Of a DNA stretch of 21,332 nt, positions 7,013 through 15,665 are shown piece by piece (positions within the stretch are counted from its first letter, which is position 1; the number at the start of each line of letters is the position of its first letter). The notes under the pieces are model-generated. The model searched no databases. It was not told the origin of the DNA and saw only the letters and a program-made list of their open reading frames with translations. This stretch comes from Desulfobacterales bacterium. Lineage in GTDB: Bacteria; Desulfobacterota; Desulfobacteria; Desulfobacterales; JAHEIW01. The translations under genes and the position numbers were made by a program. The stretch spans positions 1 to 21,332 of the forward strand of contig JAQYWI010000093.1 of NCBI GenBank assembly GCA_030145015.1, given 5' to 3'.

Positions 7013-7951
7013 ATGCGAAAGAAAATTTCTTTTGTCGTATTAAGCAATAGTGGAGCGCCTGCCAAGCAAATGTGCGCCTCCAAAGCTTCCATTCGTTTGG
7101 TAAGTGTTTTCGTTATAGCCTGTCTGATATCTGTTGGCTATGTGGTTTACGATTACTTTCAGCTTAAACAAAAGATGGTGCACCTGGAAACCCGCGCGGT
7201 CCATCTGACCAACGAGTTGGGCGAGATTCAAAGTCAACGCAAACAGATTCAAGAGTTTGCCGGCGAGATCAATTCATTAAAGGGCCATCTGGTATCACTG
7301 AACAACTTTGAGAAAAAGATTCGCATCATCGCCAATATTGAAAAAACCGATGATTCGAATAATATTTTCGGTGTTGGCGGTTCCATACCGGAAGATCTGG
7401 ATGCCGGGCTGCCATTGATGGAAAAACACAACAGCCTGATGCGCGATATGCATGAGCAGATTGACGAGTTGAATCGTGCATCCATTCATCAAAAAGGCGA
7501 ATTTGAATCCCTCCTCAAATCCTTAGAGGACCAGCAAAACCTGTTGGCTTCCACCCCTGCCATCCGTCCCATATCCCGCGGGGAAAAATCATGGGTTACG
7601 TCCTCGTTTGGTTACCGGAGATCACCATTTACCGGTAAACAGGAATTTCATCAGGGATTTGACATCTCTACCCGGAAGGGGACACCGATTCTGGCTACCG
7701 CCGAAGGAATTGTCACCTTTGTCGGCAAAAAAGGCTTGCTGGGCAATACCGTTATTATCGATCACGGCCATGGAATGGTTACACGCTACGGACACGCTCA
7801 GAAATTTCTGAAGAAACGCGGTGAAAAAGTAAAACGCTACGAACCCATCGCTCTGGTGGGAAACACCGGTCGCAGCACCGGACCGCATGTGCATTACGAA
7901 GTGCGGCTGAACGGAATTCCGGTGAACCCGTATAAGTATATCTTAAATTAA
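7013..7951 (+). CDS. Membrane-anchored M23 (LytM/NlpD-type) peptidase
   Basis: This 312-residue protein is a predicted peptidoglycan DD-endopeptidase or amidase activator on the outer side of the inner membrane. A short cytoplasmic N-terminus is followed by one transmembrane helix (about residues 27-46, LVSVFVIACLISVGYVVYDY). A coiled coil (about 50-190) follows, then a C-terminal LytM domain (about 195-312). All metalloprotease residues are visible: zinc ligands His213 and Asp217 in HQGFD, His294 in HVHYEV, and the catalytic His261 in YGHA. It is therefore probably an active enzyme rather than a degenerate NlpD/EnvC activator. An AAGG precedes the ATG by 9 nt. The cyclic-di-GMP riboswitch and promoter upstream point to second-messenger control of cell-wall remodelling. 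The secA gene lies 577 bp downstream. Confidence 0.92.
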   Translation: MRKKISFVVLSNSGAPAKQMCASKASIRLVSVFVIACLISVGYVVYDYFQLKQKMVHLETRAVHLTNELGEIQSQRKQIQEFAGEINSLKGHLVSLNNFEKKIRIIANIEKTDDSNNIFGVGGSIPEDLDAGLPLMEKHNSLMRDMHEQIDELNRASIHQKGEFESLLKSLEDQQNLLASTPAIRPISRGEKSWVTSSFGYRRSPFTGKQEFHQGFDISTRKGTPILATAEGIVTFVGKKGLLGNTVIIDHGHGMVTRYGHAQKFLKKRGEKVKRYEPIALVGNTGRSTGPHVHYEVRLNGIPVNPYKYILN

Positions 7952-8208
7952 TACCCCTGGAACGTTTCATTTTTCATCCACCTTAAAAGGCTGACGCAGA
8001 CCAGCAAATACCCCTGTATCAAACGGACAGATCCCTTTTTCTTTTCATCTCGATTTGAACTGTCTGACCTTGCTTCTGAGGCCTCCCGAGTTTATATTGT
8101 AATACCGCGTCGGGTATCAAATCTATTTAGACATGGAGCAGCGATTTGGTTTGGGGTGAACATAAGGATGCCATTATGTATTTAAACTCCTGGGCCTTAA
8201 ATTAGTTA
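7952..8208. other. Spacer with no recognised feature
   Basis: The stretch after the M23 stop codon contains no plausible coding frame, hairpin with T-tract, or repeat that I could support. The M23 transcript terminator was not identified. Confidence 0.6.
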
Positions 8209-8236
8209 TTGAGAGATACGCTAAATTTGCTATAAT
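8209..8236 (+). promoter_or_regulatory. Extended -10 promoter for secA
   Basis: TTGAGA (8209-8214), 16 bp, then TGC directly joined to a perfect TATAAT (8231-8236). The TGn extension compensates for the weaker -35. A start near 8243 would give a leader of about 286 nt containing the two palindromic structures described next. Confidence 0.7.
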
Positions 8237-8271
8237 TCACCCAGCGGGACTAATTTTTATCTAAGTTGGGC

Positions 8272-8395
8272 GATTGTCGAGGTTGCCGCTCGTAAGATCC
8301 CGTCGCAGCGGGGAGCTACAAGGAAGATGTCGTCCCGCTATAGTTGGCTATGCGGGACGGCATCTGACGCAATAGATGCGGTAAGATCGACAATC
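8272..8395 (+). other. Structured leader or palindromic element before secA
   Basis: The outer stem pairs GATTGTCGA (8272-8280) with TCGACAATC (8387-8395) and continues, after a small internal loop, with TTGCCGC (8283-8289) and GCGGTAA (8378-8384). Inside are two hairpins. One is CCCG-loop-CGGG at 8299-8312. The other is long: GATGTCGTCCCGC (8326-8338) pairs with GCGGGACGGCATC (8352-8364) and is extended by ATAG/CTAT around a TTGG loop. The result is a closed multi-branched fold downstream of a strong promoter. It could be a transcribed regulatory leader or an inserted palindromic repeat; its GC content is higher than that of the flanking spacer. Confidence 0.65.
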
Positions 8396-8402
8396 CCGAA
8401 GG

Positions 8403-8478
8403 GTTTCAAATTTTAAAAAATAGAACGATAGAATTCCTTGAAAATAAAGTAAAATTATTCCTTTTTAAAATTTGAAAC
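8403..8478. repeat. Perfect 17-bp inverted repeat upstream of secA
   Basis: GTTTCAAATTTTAAAAA (8403-8419) is exactly repeated in inverse orientation at 8462-8478, separated by 42 bp. A further GGG/CCC outside the arms pairs if two bases bulge. The right arm ends 33 bp before the SecA ribosome-binding site, so a folded transcript would place a long AU-rich stem close to the initiation region. Confidence 0.85.
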
Positions 8479-8528
8479 ACCCAATTTAGATTTTAATAAT
8501 GCATGCTTACGGGAGGATTACACCCGAG

Positions 8529-11054
8529 ATGATATTAAACGCGTTGACAAAAGTATTTGGAAGCAAAAACGAACGGGATTTAAAACGGCTGCAGCCATAC
8601 GTTGAGCGCATCAATGCGCTGGAACCGGAAATTCAGGCCATGAGCGATGACCAGCTCAAGGCCCAGAGCTCCAAGTTTAAAGAGCGCATCGATCAAGGAG
8701 AATCTCTGGACGACCTTTTGCCGGAAGCGTTTGCAACCGTCCGGGAAGCTTCCTTGCGCGCTTTGAACATGCGGCATTTTGATGTCCAGCTTATCGGCGG
8801 AATCGTGCTGCATGAGGGCAAAATCGCTGAAATGAAGACCGGGGAAGGCAAAACCCTGGTGGCAACACTGCCGGCTTATCTGAATGCGTTGACCGGAAAG
8901 GGAGTCCATATTGTTACGGTCAATGACTATCTGGCCAAGCGCGATACCGAATGGATGGGTCACATCTATCGTTTTCTGGGTTTATCGATGGGCACGATTG
9001 TTCACGGCCTGGATGATACCGAACGCCAGGCGGCTTATGCGTCCGACATTACCTATGGGACCAACAACGAGTTCGGTTTTGATTATTTAAGAGACAATAT
9101 GAAATTTGACCGTGATGCGCTGGTCCAGCCCCAGCTGAATTTTGGGATTGTGGATGAGGTCGACAGCATCTTGATCGATGAGGCCCGGACGCCGTTGATC
9201 ATTTCGGGTCCGGCTGAAAAATCTACCGATCTTTACTATCAGGTGAATGGCCTGATTCCGCGGCTTTCCGGCGATAAACATTATAGCATCGATGAAAAAG
9301 CACGTGCGGCCACCCTGACCGAAGATGGTGTTGCCAAATGCGAGCAGCTGCTGAAGGTGGATAACCTGTTTGATCCCAGATACATCGAACTGCTGCATCA
9401 TATCAATCAGGCGCTCAAGGCCCACACCCTGTTTAAACGTGATGTCGACTATATTGTCAAAGATGGGGAGGTGATCATCGTCGATGAATTTACCGGTCGC
9501 TTGATGCCCGGCCGTCGATATAGTGAAGGGCTGCACCAGGCCCTGGAGGCCAAAGAAAATGTTAAAATCGAAAACGAAAACCAGACATTGGCCACCATCA
9601 CCTTTCAGAACTATTTTCGAATGTATGACAAGCTTGCCGGTATGACGGGTACGGCCGATACCGAAGCCGCCGAGTTCAAAAAGATCTATAATCTTGATGT
9701 CATGGTTGTCCCCACCAACATGCCCATGGTTCGTCAGGAATTTCCGGACGTCATTTATAAAACCCGCAAAGAAAAATTTGAGGCCGCTTTGGATGAAATT
9801 GAGGAGTTGAATCGCCGCGGACAACCCGTCTTGGTGGGTACGATCTCAATTGATGTTTCCGAAGCACTCAGCAAGAAACTGAAAAAAAGGGGTATCAAGC
9901 ATTCGGTGCTGAACGCCAAAAATCATGAAGGCGAAGCCGAAATCATTGCCATGGCCGGGCAGGCAGGCGCGGTTACGATTTCGACCAACATGGCCGGCCG
10001 CGGCACCGATATTGTGCTGGGTGAGGGGGTTACGGATCTCGGCGGGCTGCATATCTTAGGGACCGAACGCCATGAAAGCCGCCGCATCGACAATCAGTTG
10101 CGGGGGCGGTCGGGAAGACAGGGTGATCCCGGATCTTCGCGCTTTTATCTTGCACTCGAGGATGATCTGCTGCGAATTTTTGGGGGTGAACGTATTACCG
10201 GCATTATGGAGAAGCTGGGCATGCCGGATGGCGAACCGATTGAGCACAATATGATTAGCCGGGCGATTGAAAATGCTCAGGCGCGCGTAGAAGGGCACAA
10301 TTTTGAAATTCGCAAGCAGTTGCTCGAATATGATGACGTGATGAATCAGCAACGTGAGGTCATTTACCGGCAGCGGCGCGAAGCCCTGGGTGGTAAAAGC
10401 TTGAAAACCGGGATTTTCGATATGATCCGCGAAAAAGCCGATGAGATCGCCGATGTTTTTGCCGAAGAGAAAACCCCGGCTGAAGAATGGGATTTAAAGG
10501 GCATCCGGGACGCCGTTTTCAAGCAGTTTAATTTCCGCCTTAACGCCTTTGATGCCGATACCCTGGAGAACCTCGACCGGGACATCCTGGCCGATGTAAT
10601 ATTTGAGGCAGCCGGCAAGGTTTATGACCAGCGGGAAACGGCCATCGGTTCTGAGGATTTTAGACAATTGGAGCGCGTGGTCATGTTACAAACGGTGGAT
10701 AACCTTTGGAAGGATCACCTTCTCAGTATGGATCATCTGAAAGAGGGCATCGGTTTAAGAGGCTACGCCCAGCAGAATCCGCTGATCGTTTATAAAAAAG
10801 AAGGTTTTGAGATGTTTAATGACATGATTTCCCGGGTTAAAGAAGAGACCCTGGGAATTTTGTTCCGGATTCAGATTGAAGAACCCGAAAAGATTGAAGA
10901 TTTCAGGAAGCCTAAAGAACAAAAACTGGCATTTTCCGGGGCCGGCGGGTCTGAAAAACCAAAAACGAAGCAGCGAAAGTCAAATAAAGTCGGCCGAAAC
11001 GCGCCCTGTCCCTGTGGAAGTGGCAAGAAATATAAAAAATGTTGCGGTCAGTAG
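8529..11054 (+). CDS. secA: Preprotein translocase ATPase SecA
   Basis: SecA is the motor that drives unfolded preproteins through SecYEG. From the ATG at 8529 the protein has 841 residues and begins [20 protein letters not shown], the usual family start; the earlier ATG at 8499 lacks a ribosome-binding site. GGGAGG lies 12 nt upstream of the chosen start, a longer gap than usual. Walker A is MKTGEGKT (102-109), the DEVD box is at 209-212, and the segment [12 protein letters not shown] follows. The second nucleotide-binding domain shows [10 protein letters not shown] and the [15 protein letters not shown] motif. The C-terminus has the zinc and SecB-binding tail with Cys827, Cys829, Cys838 and Cys839 in [14 protein letters not shown] structured leader precedes it. 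Confidence 0.97.
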   Translation: MILNALTKVFGSKNERDLKRLQPYVERINALEPEIQAMSDDQLKAQSSKFKERIDQGESLDDLLPEAFATVREASLRALNMRHFDVQLIGGIVLHEGKIAEMKTGEGKTLVATLPAYLNALTGKGVHIVTVNDYLAKRDTEWMGHIYRFLGLSMGTIVHGLDDTERQAAYASDITYGTNNEFGFDYLRDNMKFDRDALVQPQLNFGIVDEVDSILIDEARTPLIISGPAEKSTDLYYQVNGLIPRLSGDKHYSIDEKARAATLTEDGVAKCEQLLKVDNLFDPRYIELLHHINQALKAHTLFKRDVDYIVKDGEVIIVDEFTGRLMPGRRYSEGLHQALEAKENVKIENENQTLATITFQNYFRMYDKLAGMTGTADTEAAEFKKIYNLDVMVVPTNMPMVRQEFPDVIYKTRKEKFEAALDEIEELNRRGQPVLVGTISIDVSEALSKKLKKRGIKHSVLNAKNHEGEAEIIAMAGQAGAVTISTNMAGRGTDIVLGEGVTDLGGLHILGTERHESRRIDNQLRGRSGRQGDPGSSRFYLALEDDLLRIFGGERITGIMEKLGMPDGEPIEHNMISRAIENAQARVEGHNFEIRKQLLEYDDVMNQQREVIYRQRREALGGKSLKTGIFDMIREKADEIADVFAEEKTPAEEWDLKGIRDAVFKQFNFRLNAFDADTLENLDRDILADVIFEAAGKVYDQRETAIGSEDFRQLERVVMLQTVDNLWKDHLLSMDHLKEGIGLRGYAQQNPLIVYKKEGFEMFNDMISRVKEETLGILFRIQIEEPEKIEDFRKPKEQKLAFSGAGGSEKPKTKQRKSNKVGRNAPCPCGSGKKYKKCCGQ

Positions 11055-11202
11055 GGTAAAATTAAAATCGTCCCCTTTACAAGCGCTGTTTCAAGTGATT
11101 ATTATAATGGCATCAACCAGCCCGAAGCAGACAGTTGCAACACCGTAACTATGAAACCGCTGACTGATACCGGAAAAACCTTTTTCTTTGGAGAACGATT
11201 CC

Positions 11203-11517
11203 ATGGGTGAATACAATCCGGAATTAGAAGAGGGCGTTGGTTCAGAGGTTGATAAAGAGCTCAAGGAACCGGCGATGTATAAGGTGTTGCTGCTGAATGA
11301 TGATTATACGGCTATGGATTTTGTTGTTGATGTCCTCCGATTTGTGTTTCATAAATCCATAGAGGATGCGACCCAGATTATGCTCAATGTGCACCACAGC
11401 GGTGTCGGACTGTGCGGAATATATTCTTATGAAGTTGCGGAAACCAAGGTCAATACAACTGTAGCGCTTGCGCGTGAAAAAGGTTTTCCGCTTAAATGTA
11501 CCATGGAAAGAGAGTAG
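11203..11517 (+). CDS. clpS: ATP-dependent Clp protease adaptor ClpS
   Basis: ClpS delivers N-degron substrates to ClpAP. The protein is 104 residues from the ATG at 11203, which has GGAGA 9 nt upstream; an in-frame TTG at 11188 overlaps that site and is rejected. The core shows [21 protein letters not shown], with Asn32, Asp33 and Asp34 of the N-end residue pocket, and His64 in NVHHSG, equivalent to the E. coli pocket histidine. EVAETKV, which contacts ClpA, is conserved. An acidic N-terminal extension ([17 protein letters not shown]) is a typical flexible arm. The gene ends 3 bp before the clpA start, so the two are translationally close and surely co-transcribed. Confidence 0.95.
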   Translation: MGEYNPELEEGVGSEVDKELKEPAMYKVLLLNDDYTAMDFVVDVLRFVFHKSIEDATQIMLNVHHSGVGLCGIYSYEVAETKVNTTVALAREKGFPLKCTMERE

Positions 11518-11520
11518 ATC

Positions 11521-13764
11521 ATGATCAGCAAAGAACTCAGCGCAACACTTGGATTTGCCGTCAGAGAGGCGAAAAGAAGACGCCATGAGTATGTCAGCAT
11601 CGAACATATCCTGTTTGCCATTCTGAATGACCCTGCCGGTGTTGAAATCGTCGAAAATTGCGGTGGTGATGCCGATAACCTTCTGGATGCCCTCGAGAAG
11701 TTTTTTAATGAAAAGATTGAACAGATTCCGCAAGGCGATGATTATGTCCTGCAACAGACCATCGGGTTTCAGCGGGTCATTCAGCGGGCCGTCAATCATG
11801 CCCGTTCGGCTGAAAAGCAGGAAGTTGCCGTTGCCGATGTTCTGGCTTCTATCTTTCTGGAAAAAGATTCTCACGCAGAATTTTTTCTGAGTGCCGAGGG
11901 CGTTACGCGTCTGGATGTTCTGAACTATATTTCACACAATATTGTGAAAGACCCTTTCACGGACAGTTCCGACGGATTGACGCGTCCGGGTAAGGAGGAA
12001 GGGGATCGCAGGAAGAAATCCAATCCCTTAGCGCTTTTTACGCTTAACCTCATTGAGCTGGCTGCTGAAGGGAAGCTCGATCCGCTGATCGGGCGGCAAG
12101 CCGAACTGGAGCGTACGATGCAGGTGCTTTGCCGCAGAAGGAAAAACAATCCGGTCTTTGTGGGCGACCCCGGTGTGGGGAAAACCGCAATGGCCGAAGG
12201 CCTGGCACAGAAAATTCAGAAGGAAGACGTCCCGGACCTCTTAAAGGATATGGAGATCTTCTCTCTTGATCTGGGGGGTATGCTGGCCGGGACGAAATTC
12301 CGGGGCGATTTTGAACAGCGTCTGAAGGGCGTCATTGCCGAGCTGCAAAAGAAACCCAAAGCCATTCTGTTTATAGATGAAATTCACACCATTGTGGGGG
12401 CGGGGGCTACCAGCAGCGGTTCTATGGATGCTTCTAATATCCTGAAACCGGTCCTGGCCAGCGGAGAGATTCGCTGTATCGGGTCTTCGACCTTTGAGGA
12501 GTTTAAAAATCATTTTGAAAAGGATCGGGCCCTGGCGCGACGGTTCGAGAAAATCGAAATTATGGAACCGCCGGTGTCGCAAACTATTCAAATATTAAAA
12601 GGCCTGAGATCGCGTTATGAAGAACACCACGGCATCGCCTATACCGATGCGGCCTTAAAAGCTGCCGCCGAACTTTCGACCAAATATCTCAGAGATCGGT
12701 TTCTGCCGGATAAAGCCATCGACGTCATTGATGAGGCCGGTGCATTTATCAGGCTTTCCGGATCAACGCACAGAAAAAAGATCAATCCCGCCGATATTGA
12801 AAAAATCGTCGCCAAGATGGCACGCGTGCCAGCTCAGAGTGTTTCGACATCTGATCGCTCAAAACTCGAAAATTTAGCAGATGGTTTAAAGGAGGTCGTG
12901 TTTGGTCAGGACGACGCGATCAACGCATTGGTCACCTCCATAAAACGTTCACGTGCAGGTCTGGGATCACCTGAGAGGCCCGTGGGCGCTTTTCTGTTTG
13001 CCGGTCCCACCGGAGTGGGCAAAACCGAAGTTTCCCTGCAGGTGGCCCGGATTCTGGGCGTGGAGTTTATCCGATTTGATATGAGTGAGTATATGGAAAA
13101 GCATGCTGTCGCGCGCCTGATTGGTGCCCCCCCGGGTTACATCGGATTTGATCAGGGCGGTTTGCTGACGGATGGCATTCGCAAACACCCGCATTCGGTG
13201 CTGCTGATGGATGAGATTGAAAAGGCGCATCCGGATCTGTTTAATATTTTGCTGCAGGTAATGGATCACGCAACCTTAACGGACAATAACGGCCGCAAGG
13301 CGGATTTCAGAAACGTGATCCTGATGATGACCTCAAATGCCGGCTCAAGAGAGATGAGCGCTGCCAACATCGGATTTGGCCAGACTCATAAAGGCGCACA
13401 ATCCAAGGGCAAAAAGGCCATTGAAAAACTATTCAGCCCCGAGTTTAGAAATCGGCTAGATGAAACCATTACGTTTAATGCGCTCGACCTGGATATCATG
13501 GAAATGATCGTGGACAAATTTATTGCCGAACTGAATCAACAGCTGGGCATCAAAAAAGTGGCCCTGACGATTTCGCCTGCGGTGCGTACCTGGTTGGCAA
13601 AAAAAGGTCATGATCCCACATATGGTGCCAGGCCGCTGGGACGCGTCATCCAGGCCGAGATCAAAGATAAGCTTTCCGATGAAATCCTGTTCGGTCAGCT
13701 TCAAAACGGTGGCCTTGTGTCCCTGGATCTGGCCGACGACCAGCTCGTCTTTAACTTTGGTTAA
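11521..13764 (+). CDS. clpA: ATP-dependent Clp protease unfoldase subunit ClpA
   Basis: ClpA is the double-AAA+ unfoldase that feeds substrates to ClpP. The 747-residue protein has an N-domain (about 1-150), where ClpS docks. The first AAA module has Walker A GDPGVGKT at 215-222 and Walker [10 protein letters not shown]. The second has Walker A GPTGVGKT at 495-502 and Walker [12 protein letters not shown]. The ClpP-binding loop is IGF at 617-619 instead of the IGL of E. coli ClpA; IGF is used by ClpX, so docking should still work. There is no middle coiled-coil domain, which excludes ClpB and ClpC. ClpP itself is not in the window. Its start follows clpS by 3 bp, and aat lies about 106 bp downstream. 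Confidence 0.96.
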   Translation: MISKELSATLGFAVREAKRRRHEYVSIEHILFAILNDPAGVEIVENCGGDADNLLDALEKFFNEKIEQIPQGDDYVLQQTIGFQRVIQRAVNHARSAEKQEVAVADVLASIFLEKDSHAEFFLSAEGVTRLDVLNYISHNIVKDPFTDSSDGLTRPGKEEGDRRKKSNPLALFTLNLIELAAEGKLDPLIGRQAELERTMQVLCRRRKNNPVFVGDPGVGKTAMAEGLAQKIQKEDVPDLLKDMEIFSLDLGGMLAGTKFRGDFEQRLKGVIAELQKKPKAILFIDEIHTIVGAGATSSGSMDASNILKPVLASGEIRCIGSSTFEEFKNHFEKDRALARRFEKIEIMEPPVSQTIQILKGLRSRYEEHHGIAYTDAALKAAAELSTKYLRDRFLPDKAIDVIDEAGAFIRLSGSTHRKKINPADIEKIVAKMARVPAQSVSTSDRSKLENLADGLKEVVFGQDDAINALVTSIKRSRAGLGSPERPVGAFLFAGPTGVGKTEVSLQVARILGVEFIRFDMSEYMEKHAVARLIGAPPGYIGFDQGGLLTDGIRKHPHSVLLMDEIEKAHPDLFNILLQVMDHATLTDNNGRKADFRNVILMMTSNAGSREMSAANIGFGQTHKGAQSKGKKAIEKLFSPEFRNRLDETITFNALDLDIMEMIVDKFIAELNQQLGIKKVALTISPAVRTWLAKKGHDPTYGARPLGRVIQAEIKDKLSDEILFGQLQNGGLVSLDLADDQLVFNFG

Positions 13765-13864
13765 TTTGTTAAATTGTTAAATCGTCAAATCGTGATTTGC
13801 ATATAAACCTTGGGGTTGGATATTCAACACCTATTTGACCAATCAACTGTTTAACCATTTGACC
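13765..13864. repeat. 8-bp period tandem tracts between clpA and aat
   Basis: Octamers TTTGTTAA, ATTGTTAA, ATCGTCAA and ATCGTGAT run at 13765-13796. After a gap, ATTTGACC, AATCAACT, GTTTAACC and ATTTGACC run at 13833-13864. The two sets look like opposite-strand versions of related units. They fill nearly the whole spacer and reach to 6 bp before the likely aat start. Confidence 0.7.
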
Positions 13865-13870
13865 ACAAAC

Positions 13871-14566
13871 ATGCCCGTCTACCTTTTATCCGACGATTTA
13901 ATATTTCCCTCCCCCCAACTTGCTTCGGAAGAAGGTCTTTTAGCTGTCGGTGGTGATTTAAGCCGGGAGCGGTTGCTGCTTGCCTATCACATGGGCATTT
14001 TCCCATGGTATTCGGAAGATGAACCGATTATGTGGTGGTCACCGGACCCGCGTCTTGTTCTTTATCCTGCAGAACTCAAGGTCTCGAAGTCATTGGAAAA
14101 GGCCATTAAAAAACGGCGCTTCAAGGTGACGATGGATCAGGCCTTTGAATCGGTGATAAAGGCTTGTGCGCACAGTCGAACCCGGATGCAAGAAGGTACC
14201 TGGATCGTGAACGATATGATTGCAGCGTACTGCCGCCTGCATGAATCCGGACTGGCGCATTCGGTTGAGACCTGGCAGGCCGGCAAGCTGGCCGGTGGGC
14301 TCTATGGCGTATCATTGGGGAAGTGTTTTTTTGGGGAATCTATGTTTACGCGCATCAGCAATGCTTCCAAGGTTGCTTTTGTGGCCCTGGTTGAACACTT
14401 GCAGGCCTTTAATTTTAATTTGATTGACTGCCAGATAACCAGCGCCCATTTGCTCAGTTTTGGGGCCCGGGAAATATGCAGAGCCCGTTTCCTGGATGAA
14501 TTAAAAAAATCGCTCAAATCGCCCACCATAAAGGGTAAATGGTCCCTTTCCCCGCTACCCGTCTAA
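13871..14566 (+). CDS. aat: Leucyl/phenylalanyl-tRNA-protein transferase
   Basis: Aat transfers Leu or Phe from charged tRNA to N-terminal Lys or Arg, creating N-degrons that ClpS recognises. From the ATG at 13871 the protein has 231 residues and starts MPVYLLSDDLIFPSPQLA, as in the family; an in-frame TTG at 13835 lies within repeats. Family signatures are visible: EEGLLAVGGDLS, LLLAYHMGIFPWY, IMWWSPDPR, GTWIVNDMI, the AHSVETWQ segment, LAGGLYGVSLGKCFFGESMF and NLIDCQ. No Shine-Dalgarno sequence is visible, since repeat units occupy that position, so translation may be weak or leaderless. It follows clpS-clpA on the same strand and completes a compact N-degron gene set. Confidence 0.96.
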   Translation: MPVYLLSDDLIFPSPQLASEEGLLAVGGDLSRERLLLAYHMGIFPWYSEDEPIMWWSPDPRLVLYPAELKVSKSLEKAIKKRRFKVTMDQAFESVIKACAHSRTRMQEGTWIVNDMIAAYCRLHESGLAHSVETWQAGKLAGGLYGVSLGKCFFGESMFTRISNASKVAFVALVEHLQAFNFNLIDCQITSAHLLSFGAREICRARFLDELKKSLKSPTIKGKWSLSPLPV

Positions 14567-14607
14567 ATTCTTGAAAAAGGCAAAAAATTCTCTTTTTCGA
14601 ACCGTAG

Positions 14608-14627
14608 GGCGGGACTCCGTGCCCGCC
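14608..14627. repeat. GC-rich hairpin after aat
   Basis: GGCGGG (14608-14613) pairs with CCCGCC (14622-14627) around ACTCCGTG. There is no T-tract, so it is more like a dispersed palindrome than a terminator. A weaker AT stem (GAAAAAG/CTTTTTC) lies just upstream at about 14573-14598. Confidence 0.6.
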
Positions 14628-14659
14628 AACGTTCTGAAATTGATAACCTAATCCATGGC

Positions 14660-14689
14660 TTGACATAAGCTGATCATTCCGTTTAGATA
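14660..14689 (+). promoter_or_regulatory. Possible promoter for the HIT-family gene
   Basis: A perfect TTGACA (14660-14665) is followed after 18 bp by TAGATA (14684-14689), a poor -10. It lies about 70 bp before the HIT-family start codon. Confidence 0.4.
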
Positions 14690-14757
14690 ACAGCTTCTAA
14701 TAATGCTGAGGGATCATTCACCAAAATTCAGGAGCAGAAAGAGGAGGTTATTTTCGA

Positions 14758-15087
14758 ATGGAAAAGGACTGCATTTTCTGTCAGATTGCTAACGGTCAAA
14801 CCGACACTGAAATCTTATATCAAACGGATACGCTGGTGGTATTTAAAGATATTAACCCGCATGCACCGGTTCATCTGCTGTTTGTTCCCAAAAAGCATAT
14901 TCGCAGTGTCAACGATCTTACCGACGCAGATCAAGAGATCCTATCCGGGTTGGTTATGGCCGCCCAAAAAATGGCCAAGGAACATGGCGTTGCCAGGTCC
15001 GGTTATAAGTTGCTGTATAATGTGGAAAAAGGAGGAGGGCAGCTGCTTTTTCATCTGCACCTGCACCTGATGGGCGGCTGGCCCTAG
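14758..15087 (+). CDS. HIT-family (HinT-like) nucleotide hydrolase, C-terminus altered
   Basis: This is a 109-residue histidine-triad protein of the HinT branch, which hydrolyses purine nucleoside phosphoramidates or aminoacyl-AMP. CxxC (Cys5, Cys8 in DCIFCQI) and the HIT motif HLHLHL (His99, His101, His103) are intact, as is the core DINPHAPVHLLFVPKKHI. The protein ends MGGWP and stops, whereas HinT proteins usually continue after the GG with a short tail ending in WPPG. The TAG stop codon is the first three bases of a palindromic element at 15085-15230, so the reading frame end was set by that element. GAGGAGG lies 10 nt before the ATG. The active-site triad remains, so activity is likely. 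Confidence 0.92.
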   Translation: MEKDCIFCQIANGQTDTEILYQTDTLVVFKDINPHAPVHLLFVPKKHIRSVNDLTDADQEILSGLVMAAQKMAKEHGVARSGYKLLYNVEKGGGQLLFHLHLHLMGGWP

Positions 15088-15230
15088 AATTGATTGTAAA
15101 CTGTCATCTTTTGCCCGATAGCTGCGTTGCGATCCGATTCAAAATGCTCACGTACTGCGTGTACGCTCCGCTTTTAAATCGAATCGCGTCTTGCTATCGA
15201 ACAAAATCTAACAGTTTACAATCAATTCTA
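15085..15230. mobile_element. MITE-like 146-bp palindromic element with TA ends
   Basis: The terminal arms at 15085-15104 and 15211-15230 are perfect 20-bp inverted repeats (TAGAATTGATTGTAAACTGT and its complement). Inside them the two halves remain roughly three-quarters complementary down to a CGTAC/GTACG apex near 15150-15164. There is no coding capacity. Both outer ends are TA, consistent with a TA target duplication as made by IS630/mariner-type transposases. The left end supplies the stop codon of the HIT gene. A degenerate half copy lies at 15548-15580. Confidence 0.75.
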
Positions 15231-15294
15231 CTTTTATTAAAAATCCTCATTTCAGAAAAGAAAACAGCTGCTTCTTTTTTTTAATTGTGCCTTT

Positions 15295-15387
15295 TGAATT
15301 CTTTAATTTATAAGATCAAGACGTGAAATCCCGTTTTTAAGCGGGGGTTGAACTCTTTAAATTATAAGATCAAGATGTGAAATCCCG
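15295..15387. repeat. Tandem direct repeat, 39-bp copies with 54-bp period
   Basis: The 39-bp segment at 15295-15333 recurs at 15349-15387 with three mismatches. Each copy ends in ATCCCG and runs into a small hairpin (CCCG...CGGG; CCCGCGCAGCGGG). A more decayed third relative may start near 15573 (TTGAACTCCTTAATTC, then AAATCAAG). A palindrome of similar sequence recurs at 20992-21004. The surrounding 15231-15665 spacer holds no gene. Confidence 0.75.
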
Positions 15388-15479
15388 CGCAGCGGGGCCT
15401 TCAGACAAGAGCTAACGCTTAAAATCCAGTTCACCTGTTCTAAATTCAGAAAGGGGGACACAGTTCTCATAAATTTTTT

Positions 15480-15535
15480 TTCCGGTTATCTGGAAAGAAC
15501 AAGTTGTATTGGTTATGGGAGTGGCTTCCAGCCGC
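15480..15535 (+). repeat. REP-like composite repeat, copy 1
   Basis: A 41-bp block (15480-15520, beginning TTCCGGTTATC and ending TATGGGA) is joined to the hairpin GTGGCT-TCC-AGCCGC (15521-15535). The same 41-bp block, with one mismatch, is present in reverse orientation at 20665-20705. The GTGGGAG-plus-hairpin layout recalls REP sequences moved by RAYT transposases. Confidence 0.8.
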
Positions 15536-15547
15536 GATTTATTTGTT

Positions 15548-15580
15548 CCGCTGTTGAATCGAATCCCGTGTTGTTGAACT
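15548..15580 (+). repeat. Decayed half copy of the MITE-like element
   Basis: CCGCTGTTGAATCGAATC followed by CCGTGTTGTTGAAC closely matches the right half of the 146-bp palindrome at about 15168-15202, with several substitutions. The complementary half is not seen. Confidence 0.55.
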
Positions 15581-15665
15581 CCTTAATTCAAAAAATCAAG
15601 TCGGCCTCTGCTTGGCGCGGCGAAGCCTTGTGCGAAGACGGGTGCCGACCTTTATCCAGGCCCAA

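Noticed and set aside
8327..8416. 29-codon open frame in the secA leader (MSSRYSWLCGTASDAIDAV...)
   Set aside because: An AAGGA lies only 2 nt before the ATG and the frame runs through the long hairpin. It has no secM-like arrest motif or signal sequence and is best explained by the palindrome.
9087..9824. 245-residue open frame antisense to secA
   Set aside because: Entirely opposite conserved SecA sequence, with no ribosome-binding site or family features.
15295..15387. CRISPR array
   Set aside because: Only two imperfect copies with a 15-bp gap, which is too short for a spacer, and no cas genes.
15452..15470. GGGGGACACAGTTCTC motif as a transposase-linked repeat end
   Set aside because: It resembles repeat ends seen near small transposases in other genomes, but only one copy is in this window and there is no partner end.
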